A stretch of DNA of 64,000 nucleotides from Metellina segmentata (Eukaryota > Arthropoda > Arachnida > Araneae > Tetragnathidae), in the NCBI GenBank assembly GCA_947359465.1, contig OX375876.1, positions 82,172,359 through 82,236,358 on the forward strand, written 5' to 3'. The position numbers and the translations under genes were made by a program. Position 1 is the first letter of the stretch, and each line of letters opens with the position of its first letter. Of the stretch, positions 1 to 64,000 are shown piece by piece. The notes under the pieces are model-generated. The model ran no database searches. It saw nothing but the letters and a program-made list of their open reading frames with translations, and had not been told where the DNA came from.

Positions 1-1715
1 AATAGCTTAGTGGCCCCAAAACGTAGAAGTGAGCTATTACGTTTTAACCTGATGTATAGTTGAATCCCAATAACCAATACGGCCATTTGGCCCTTCTGTT
101 CTACTTTATTTAAACTTTCGTCTAATGACACACAGTAAAAATCACATTTAGAACTTGACAACGGCTGTCTTGAAAATGTGAACTCAATCCATAAGTTATT
201 ACATAGCCCAACTTGTCTTTGTGTATTTTAAACTTGTACATAATCATACTACATGGAAAACCCTCAAAAAATAAATCACTGGAAAGGCTGGCATGCTTAC
301 CAGAAGCATAGCATATAGCTTTGTTAAAAAGCCCATTATGATTACTGCTCTCCATACACTTTCGTTTGTTACACAAGAGCTTAAATTATTCGGTTTTGAA
401 GCTACAAGTGGAGAGCACTCTCTGAATTTTCAGGTCTATGTACAGGGTTCCCATTCTTTTTTCTAACTAAAAACAAGGACTTTCTAGGACAAAATAAGGA
501 CTTAAATAAAACATTGAAGAAACCATATTGTACAATTTAATATCTGTCTTTCGACCAAGTGGGGATGCTCTTACAGAAAAGTCATAATCTTATGAGAACA
601 CAGTAGTATGCAAAAAAATTAATATTCAAATCTATTTTATAAAAATTATACGCAAATAATGCCACAAAAAAATGCGATTTTTCAAAATAAGCCCAGTCTG
701 ATTTTTAAAAAATTCAGAAGGAAATATATGGGCATTTACGTGTATACATATTAGTAGTATGCAAGTACATAAACAAATTATAGAATGGAGACTGCAAGAA
801 AAAAAACGTTGTATGTTGTTCTTTTATATATTTGCAGTGCGTTTGATTTTATAAAAAGTTGAGTTTAATGACAGTGAGTTGACACCAAGCCCAAAGATCG
901 CCACCAAATAGGCTTGGTATCGGCAGTCAAAAATTTCGTAATTTTTTTTATTTGAAATATCTTTTTGGTTTTTGAAATTGTATTGCGAAACTTGTCATGT
1001 CTGTAGCTTCAGCCCACTTATGAAATTTAAATCACTCACCCCAGTAATTATTTTATCGATACATAATGAAATAAATTTTTTAATTAAAATTTCATAATAA
1101 AAATAAGTAAATTCATTTAATGATACATCAGAAGTTTCACTAATATAAAATTAATGGTAATCTATCATTTACTAAAAAGGTTGGAAAAAGCTTGCACACG
1201 TCAGAATCAAATTTGACAGGATTGGAGACCGAACAAGTAAACTAAAACGTATCATACTATACAAAAACTGTGACAAATTTATAAAGTACTAGCGATATGT
1301 TCCCTAAGAGGCATCTAAAATCAAACGGTAAATACTCAGATTTTGTCGCAGGCATTAAAGGTATCCCAAATTAAAGATAGAAATGCAGTGTGGAGATTTT
1401 GCATAAGTCACACATACGAGTCTCATAAATAGCTGCATGCATAGGAAAAAGGCAGTATGCTGGAAAGGCTCACTGAGAAGTAAAATGTGCTCATTGCTTC
1501 AACGAATAATCAAAATAAAATGACATAAAAAGAAGGTCCGTGTGATAAATTTTCAATTTGAATATTAGCACATATATACTTATTATCTATCATATGAAAT
1601 CTATAAGAATCTGAATGATGTAATCCAATGCTCAGTAAAAGCCAGGGGCCAAACTGGCCCCTTCTGTCTTTCTAGGTATATAATGCAACTTCTCTTCCCT
1701 TTCTAGTGTTAATAT
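1..1715. other. Intron sequence with a hAT-type end, otherwise unassigned
   Basis: No exon or recognisable coding sequence on either strand. At 443 a CAGGGTTCCCA terminus like the hAT elements at 32485 and 62085 begins, followed by the same kind of AAGGACT text; its other end is not seen. The rest is AT-rich and unassigned. Confidence 0.4.
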
Positions 1716-2697
1716 TGTGACGGAAGCAAATCAAGCGCCCAACGGAAAAGTTGAAAGGAGGAAAAAACTAGATGCCACAGAGATCACGGCACGCATGTAC
1801 CCAGAGCGCCGGACTGAGAGTTAACGAGTTGGTTGCGGTCAAGAGATTGCATTTCACCGCGAAGGGGAAGCAAGATGGCTTTGTCGCGATAAACAGGCAA
1901 GACACAGAGGCATAAGTTCATTTCTGCCGCCTCAGGGCCAGAGGAGACAGCAGAGACCTTTGTGCCGCCGCCTGGCTAATGATGTTCCGGAAGAGGAAAA
2001 TGAACCTCCAATGGACAGCACGATTTCAAACCAGCCAACGGGGTGAGGGCAAGTGTGTCGAATGAAACGAGAGGGGGCCCCAAGAATCCCCATGGAACTT
2101 TTGGAGTCGAGAGAAAAGTTTCAAAGGGAGAGGTCTACAGACCTGAGGGATCAAACTGATCTGACGAAATGAACACCCGTTCACGGTTTCCAATACCTCG
2201 TTCTCTGGAGAAGTGCTCACCTCGAGTGCTGGAAAAAGGCTAGCATAAGCCTGCAGAAATCAAGAATTTCGTCTATTAGACACGAGGAAAACTCAAACCT
2301 GAGATGCTGCTTCTCCTGATTTGGAGCGGACATAGAACCTGTTGCTAAGCTCGCAGGAGCTGGGAATCACTCAACTGAGTGCCATTTTAGCGAGTTCAAC
2401 TGAACTGCAGATCATGCACACGAAATCTTGGAGAAGCTCACCTGAGCTAGGAATCTCACTTGCCCGAGTAAAGACAGGAGAAGGGGCTCACCCGAGCCGG
2501 ATAGTCAACTTTGAGTTCCGAGGCCAAGGACAATTCTCCGTATTCGGCAAAATCTGTCACCTGGACTCTGCCAGCCTATAGACGCTACCTACATATCCAT
2601 CAAGGTTATTCTTATTTGTACATAATAAATATATTAGCCCAGACCACTGCGAACGATCTCTTCTAGTAGACAACGCTACCATCTCCAAAACGTCACA
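1716..2697 (+). mobile_element. Solo LTR, probably Gypsy-type
   Basis: A 982-bp block, visibly more GC-rich than its surroundings, starts TGTGACGG and ends CGTCACA, the TG...CA inverted termini of an LTR. An AATAAA motif near 2625 fits a plus-strand R region. The flanks are ATAT and ATGT, a 4-bp target duplication with one mismatch. No gag or pol lies next to it, so it is read as a solo LTR left by recombination. It lies in the intron after exon 32, antisense to the gene, only 99 bp from the splice donor. Confidence 0.66.
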
Positions 2698-2796
2698 ATG
2701 TAGTAAAACACTCAATTTATCTATATTTACTGATTGACTTAAGTAAGAACACATTGCAGGATTTCTAAATTTATTAAAGGAAAGATATTTATTTAC

Positions 2797-58242
<55,446 letters not shown>

Positions 58243-58310
58243 CAGAGGCGGATTAAGCGGTAAACAGACTAAGTGGACGCATCTTAAGTGGAATGTAGGG
58301 ATGAAGGATG

Positions 58311-60482
58311 TTATTGCTTGATAAAGTAATACATAATATAATTTAAATATGAACTTTGATGAATGGTATGCAATGGGTGATGAGGGATTGAGGTAATTCT
58401 AAAATAATACTCTAAGGACAACAACTGTTGACTTAAGTCCAGAGAAGGTTCAAAAGCATCCACATATAAGCTGCTTACGGTTGAAGTTCTGAAAGCACCA
58501 GAACAAAACATAAAGCTGTGTGGTGGATAGTATTCAGGGTTTGAAGTGCAGATTTTCTTGCTGATCCATACACCACGCAGCCGTAATCTAATTTTGATCT
58601 ATTAGGGGTCGATAAATTATTAAAAGGCAAGTACGATCAGATCCCCATGATACTTTTGTTAAAACTCGTAAGATGTTAAGGGCCTTTTCGCAACATTTGT
58701 GTAGATTTAAAATATGCGGCTGAAAAGTCAACTTTAGTCAAATGATACCAAAAAATTTTTTCTGTCCACAACATTAATTGAAATTTCTCTGCAGAATATT
58801 TCCGGCTCTAGGTGAAGACCTCGTTTTCTACAAAAATGAAAACATGCAGTTTTAGAGGGTAAAAAACTGAAACCATTTTCATTTGTCCAATTTGTGATTT
58901 TGTTAACGGCCTGTTAAAGTTGTGTCTCTATTAAACGAATGTCTTTAGCTGCGCATTATATTTGCAGATCGTCAACGTAGATTAGACCTTTAACTGATGA
59001 AGGCAATTGAGAAACAATATCATTAATTTTTAAAATAAATAAAGTTACACTTAAAACATTGCTTTGTGGTACTCCCTCCTCTTGAATAAAAACATCTGAG
59101 AAAATCGATCCAATCCTTACTTTAAAATAGCTTTTCTTTAAAAACTTTTGAATAAAAATCGGCAAATTTCCTCTTATATTGTTTTTTAAAAATGTTCCTT
59201 AAAATTCCATGTCTCCATGTTCGATCATAAGTTTTTTCAATATCGAAAAAAATCGAGACAATATGTTTATTTTGCACAAATGCATTTCTGATTTCAATTT
59301 GAGAGCGACTAAATTGTCAATAGTGGATCGATTTTTTCTGAAACCACTTTGAAGTGGAGAGACATTTATCTTTTTCTCAAACATAAATTAGCCTCACATT
59401 GACCATCTTTTCTAAAATTTTCCATAAGCAGCTTGTTAGGGCTATCATACGGTAGTTTGAAGGATTCTTAAGGTCTTTATTCGGTTTCAGTATGGGTATT
59501 ATACTATCATATCTCCATGACTGCGGAAAAGTGTGCTCGTTCCAAATTCTGTTGTAAAATTTCAGGAGATTATTTAGAGCACTATTTGATAGATGTTTGA
59601 GCATGATGTAACTAATATTATCTGGGCCAGGAGTTGATTTGTAAACTAAGGATAAAGTCTTTATCAATTCGGAGAAAGTAAAATCACAATTATAAGATAC
59701 TATACGGTTTGAAGTAAAATTAACTTTATTCTTTTCAGATACAATTTTATTTTTTTTTTAAACTTACAGAGTAGTTATTAGAGCTGGATATTTCGGAAAG
59801 GCAAGGTTGCAATTGCGTTTGTTATATCTTTGGATGCTGATAGTATTTGGTTATTGTATTCCAGAATTGGAATTGGTCTATTGGGTTAAACACTGGAAAT
59901 TCTTTTAATCCTGTTCCATAATTGTTTACTTGTGGTCTTACTATATATACTATTTACATAGTTCATCCAAGAATCCCTCTGACTATGTCTTTGTATTTTT
60001 CGAAATGCAGCTTTTTTTTTTTGAAATAATAAAGTTAGTTTTCATTTGTTGGATATCTATTGAAGATATTCCATGCTTTCCTGTTACCGATATGCACCAC
60101 TACATTCCTCATTCCACCAAAGTTTCTTTTGTTTTTTATGCATATTAATGACTTTTTTAATTGAAGCGTAGGCACTTGCTATAATTATGTCTGTTATTTT
60201 AAAAGTAACTTCATCAGTGTCATCATTTTCTACCATGTTAGAAATATCAACAAGGCTAATAAAAAGTGGCCAGTTGGCAGTTTCAAAAATATAGTTGGTT
60301 TGGCTGACAGAGTGGGGTTGGTATTGGCCTGCATATTTTAGTTCAATAGGATAATGGTCGCTATTGTAAAGGTAAGGCTCCACAGAAAAAGTCCTAAATG
60401 GTAAAATTGAAGGAATGTAAATTTCCAGATCTATTGAATGGTAAATAAGTGAAGGTGAATGAAAGTAAGTGCAAAGAAGCAA
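58311..60482 (-). pseudogene. Non-LTR retrotransposon (Jockey/I-like) ORF2 remnant
   Basis: Minus-strand order: end of the AP endonuclease (SIDLEIYIPSILPF, YLYNSDHYPIELKYAG), a linker with LWWNEECSGAYR, then reverse transcriptase TPGPDNISYIMLKHL, SIIPILKPNKDLKNPSNYR, LQSGFRKNRSTIDNL and LIYVDDLQI (active site), and further downstream AFRTSTVSSLYVDAFEPSL. Frameshifts and short stops separate the blocks; both ends are truncated. Same strand as the myosin gene. A hAT-like CAGAGGCGGATTAAGCG begins near 58243. Confidence 0.83.
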
Positions 60483-60519
60483 AGAAGAGAACCCAATCCC
60501 AGATGGAAAAGGGATGCAA

Positions 60520-61086
60520 CATTAAATAATGACCTTTCAGGAAAAACCTCAAAAAGCTCACTGAAAAATTGCCAGAGTTTTGGATCCTCTAGAGTTATTC
60601 CACAAAATACTCCCTATGAACTATGTGCAACATCTAGTTGAGATGACAGCGTTGTATACACTGCAAAAGAGGCAGATAATAACAGTTAGCTGTGAAGATA
60701 TTTTTCAGTTCCTAGGTCTACTTCTTTTGAGCAGTTACAACACAGTGCCTACAGAGGACTTATATTGAAGTAATTCTGAAGACACAAGTGTTACAATCTT
60801 TCATAAGATAATGGCTAAGGCACACTTTCGTCAGCTTCAAAAGTACTTTCATCTTGTTGATAGCAATAAGAATGTTCAACCGGGAGATAAAGTAGTTAAG
60901 ATTGCACCAATATACAATGAATTGTGTATAAACTTGATTCAGTTTGAAGTTTTTCACGATAAACCCCACATTGATGGATCAATGGTGCAGTATTACGGAC
61001 ATCATTCTTGTAAGATGCTTATTCGCGGAAACCCCATCAGATTTGGGTACAAAATTTGGATGATATGCTCATCTAATGGGTATTTA
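60520..61086 (+). pseudogene. piggyBac-type transposase fragment
   Basis: Plus strand: LFHKILPMNYVQHLVEMT, EDIFQFLGLLLLSSYNTVP, a TGA stop at 60766-60768 where a Trp is expected, then AKAHFRQLQKYFHLVDSN, HIDGSMVQYYGHHSCKM and RGNPIRFGYKIW. The DGS motif keeps the first catalytic Asp (usually DES/DEA). It is interrupted at 61087 by a mariner; the C-terminal half is not in the window. Confidence 0.85.
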
Positions 61087-62084
61087 CAGGGTGCATTATG
61101 AAAGTAATGCACATGATTTTATTGTGATGCGACTATCCAACGCAGCGCGCTCGGATTGGTCAAAAAATGTGGTGGGAGATCTGCCCTTCCTAACGCGTCC
61201 GGTCTCAGTTTGCTCCGAGCAGCAGGAGCGATAGGACGTGTATTCGCGCAAAGTCTTTTTTTCAATTGTGTCAAGCCGCGATGGAGTGTTCACTGGAACA
61301 GCGGTACGCCATAAAGTTTGGTGTGCGGCTTGGGAAGAATGCAACGGAAACTTATCAAATGGTTCAAGAGGCCTTTAAGGAGGAATGCATTTCAAGATCT
61401 CAATGTGGATGGTGGCACAAGGCCTTCAAGGAGGGTCGGGAGTAGGTCACTGACGAGCACCGTTCTGAATGCCCAACCTGATGAAAACATCCAGTGTGTA
61501 CGCAAAGTTATGAGGTCAGACTGTCCGTTAAGCCTCCAGGCAATCGCTAATACCCTGAACTTGTCAACATTTGCGGTACATGGGATAGCGACGGAAGATT
61601 TGCAAATGCGAAAGGTCTGTGCGAAGCTTGTGCCAAAGGTGTTGACGGAGGAGCAGAAAGAAGTTAGAGTTTTCCGCAGTGAAGAATTGTTGCAATTGAT
61701 TAGAAATGATCCAGGCTTTTTAAACTCTTGTGTAACCGGGGACGAATTCTGGATGTTTGAGTAAGATCCAGAATCCAAAAGGCAGAGTTTTGAGTGACAC
61801 ACACAATCTTTTCTAAAACCCAAAAAAGCCTGCATGAGCAAGTCTCACATCAAAACAATGCTGATTGTCTTCTTTGACATCCAAGGAATCGTCCATTTTG
61901 AGTTTGTACTGCAAGGACAATTTGTCAACACAGCTTTTTACCTAGAGGTGCTCAATAGACTGAAACGCCAGGTCACGCGCGTCAGGCCTGACATCAAAGA
62001 CGTTTTCAAGCTCCACCACGGCAATGCCCCCAGCCACACGACCTTCGTTGTCACCAACTACCTTTCCCAGAGCAAGACCCCCTT
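61087..62084 (+). pseudogene. Mariner transposase, inactivated and truncated
   Basis: The terminus CAGGGTGCATTATGAAAG follows TA at 61085-61086. ATG at 61281 gives MECSLEQRYAIKFGVRLGK and AFKEECISRSQCGWWHKAF, then a TAG and a frameshift. The second part has ENIQCVRKVMRSDCPLSLQ, VTGDEFWMFE (first Asp present) and LHHGNAPSH, where Gly replaces the second catalytic Asp. Cut off at 62084 by a hAT before the third catalytic residue. Confidence 0.84.
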
Positions 62085-64000
62085 CAGGGTTCCCACACCT
62101 TTATTCAAAAAAAATTCAAGGACTTTTCAAAACCAAAAAAATATTTTTCAAGGACCTAAAATTTTTTTATAACAACCAAAAACAAGGCATGCGCAAATAA
62201 GGTCAATTAAAAAGAAACTGTGAAAAATATTTTTTAAAAGTACATACTTTTTTATTATATTTTGTAAACTACTGATAGTCAAAAAAAGAAAGGTAATAAT
62301 CAATTTTGGTTGTAATTTGAATTTTCTCTCACAGAACCTGTAATTTTTTTGTTGTTGTAAAGTGAACTTCTCGTCTTAATGCTAACTATCAGGCTTCTTG
62401 TACACCTATCAATTTTGGTAGTGCGATAAAATATTGTACAAAAAATTATTTTGGTGGCACAAAGAAGAGTATGGGAGCTTGCATCCCGTGTCCTTGCACA
62501 ATCTTCATTTTGCTGTAGTCCACTGCCACTACAACAGATGGCTGTAGTGGTATATTTTGTTTGAGAAACAAAAAACATGGTTCCCATGCCTTTGTCCAAA
62601 AAAAATTCAAGGACTTTTAAAGACTTTTCAAAACCAAAAATATTTTTTTCAAGGACCTAAAATTTTTTTATAGCGACCTAAAACAAAGTATGTGCAAAAG
62701 TTGTCAATTAAACAGAAAAATGTAAAAAATATATTTTAAAAAAAAACACCAATTTTTTTAAATTTTTTTTTAAACTTCTGACAGTCAAAGAAAAGAGGAA
62801 AGGTTGTCATCAATTTTGGTTATAACTTGGATTTTCTTTTATCACAGAACCTGTGAATTTTTTTGCAAAGTAGACTTTTCGTCTCAATGCTAACTATCAG
62901 GCTATTTGCACACATATCAATTTCGGTCGTGCGGTAAAATATCGTACGATAAATTCTTTGGTGGCACGAGGAAGAGTATGGAAGTTTGACACATGGTTCG
63001 ATCGACACAATCTCTGTTTTCGTTCTGCTCTCGTCCATGGCCACTACAGAAGATGGCTGTTGTAGTTTATTTTGTTTGAGAAACAAAACAAATCCAAAGT
63101 TTTGACTGCAGTGTTACGGATTTTTTGTTCTCTGGTCCAAGTTTCTATCTTCACGATCGTTAAAGATAGTAAAAATTTCAACGCATTTGAAATCTGTAGA
63201 AATTTTTGCAAGGATACCTTAAATGTGCTTTTCTGTAAATAAATAATTTTTCAATTGTAACTTTTATATTTTCGCAATACGAATTCGACCACATTTGACG
63301 AAGATATTCATTACGAACACAAAAAATGTCTGTAAGAGGTTTCCTATCACCGAGATCGTTAAAAATAGAGCAAACATTTTAACGGATTTGAAATCTGCGG
63401 AAAATTTTACACCAGATTGATACCTTAGGTAGTCCGAATTTTATGCAAAGCCCAAATTGTGAGCGTGCTTGAAAAAACTTCTTCGTTTTACAAAAACGGA
63501 TAATTCAGTATCCTAAATTGTTAAGTTTTCATTCTTGAACGTACAACGTCAATTGTATAATTTCTTTAATAATATAAAAATGAAAAAAAAAAAACAGTGA
63601 CCCCCTTCAAAAAACCTTAATATTTTCTTTGTATTTCTTCATCAATCCCCCAGACAATTTTAAGAAATGTTCAAACGAGGCGGAACTCTTTCATGTTTGT
63701 ATAGTTTATGGAAAAGAGCGATGGGACGACGCATCAATGAAACATGGTGTATGACCTTGTGTGTTCATATATACATATCATGTGGTTCATGTATACATCA
63801 CCCATTATGGTTGTTCATATATATAAAATGTGGTGTCAAAACACATAACACTTCAGAATGATGCTAAAATTGCGCATCTGCCGTGAAGGAAACTAGTTTG
63901 GACACAAGTTCCAACACAATTATGTACTAGTAAAAAAAATCAAGTACTTTCAAGGACTTTTTACCAAGTTTCGTAATTTTCAAGGGCCCTTAGTTAGGAA
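62085..64000. mobile_element. Nested hAT-type copies running off the window
   Basis: A first copy starts CAGGGTTCCCACACC at 62085 inside the mariner. A second starts CATGGTTCCCATGCC at 62576 inside the first. Both match the 692-bp element at 32485 through the AAGGACTTTT subterminal repeats and the GGTGGCACGAGGAAGAG-type interior. The right end (CAAGGGCCCTTAGTTAGGAA) of one copy is reached at the window edge. Confidence 0.7.
63113..63665 (+). repeat. Helentron-like internal repeat inside the hAT copy
   Basis: Two units about 196 bp apart (63150 and 63345) share GATCGTTAAANATAG and GGATTTGAAATCTGCGGAA-like text, and in inverted orientation match the interior of 53640-53720. The terminal hairpin is not identified. 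Confidence 0.5.

Noticed and set aside
1..2796. Last myosin exons (ALALEEKRRLEARI onwards)
   Set aside because: No minus-strand frame here shows the conserved rod continuation; they must lie left of the window.

Overview
This window is eukaryotic, AT-rich (by eye well over 60% A+T) and dominated by one gene on the minus strand: a non-muscle myosin II heavy chain (Drosophila zipper, vertebrate MYH9/MYH10 type). I could chain 32 coding exons between 57224 and 2797. All have GT-AG introns, and the reading frame is preserved across every junction (4,659 coding nt, 1,552 whole codons). The first visible exon carries the P-loop and the last lies in the distal coiled-coil rod. The roughly 170 N-terminal residues lie beyond the right edge and roughly 250 C-terminal rod/tail residues beyond the left edge, judged by the usual length of about 1,960 residues. 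The rod motifs resemble insect zipper most closely. With that and the mix of transposon families I infer an arthropod with a large repeat-rich genome; a chelicerate is possible but not proven.

Layout, following the gene from right to left. 57225-64000 lies in an upstream intron and is a stack of elements: a decayed non-LTR retrotransposon, a piggyBac fragment, a mariner inside it, then hAT elements holding a Helentron-like repeat. 57224-46603 holds the motor domain with P-loop, two tiny in-frame loop-1 microexons, switch 1 and switch 2; its introns carry a copia remnant broken by a Helentron-like insertion and a tRNA-derived SINE. 46602-27895 holds the rest of the motor, the SH1/SH2 helix, converter and IQ region; its introns carry mariner/Tc1 remnants, several MITEs with clear target-site duplications and hAT elements. 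27894-2797 holds the coiled-coil rod; its introns contain a 2.76-kb element with about 0.6-kb inverted repeats, and a nested Tigger/hAT/Helentron-like cluster. The left end has a solo LTR.

No other host gene, rRNA, functional tRNA or CRISPR array is supported. All remaining protein-like sequence is transposable-element debris, nearly all broken by stops or frameshifts. The most interesting items are the two loop-1 microexons (27 and 15 nt), the long-inverted-repeat element with a 4-bp duplication and an unfamiliar transposase-like protein, and the Helentron-like 3' ends built from successive mini-hairpins of the GCGNAGC type.
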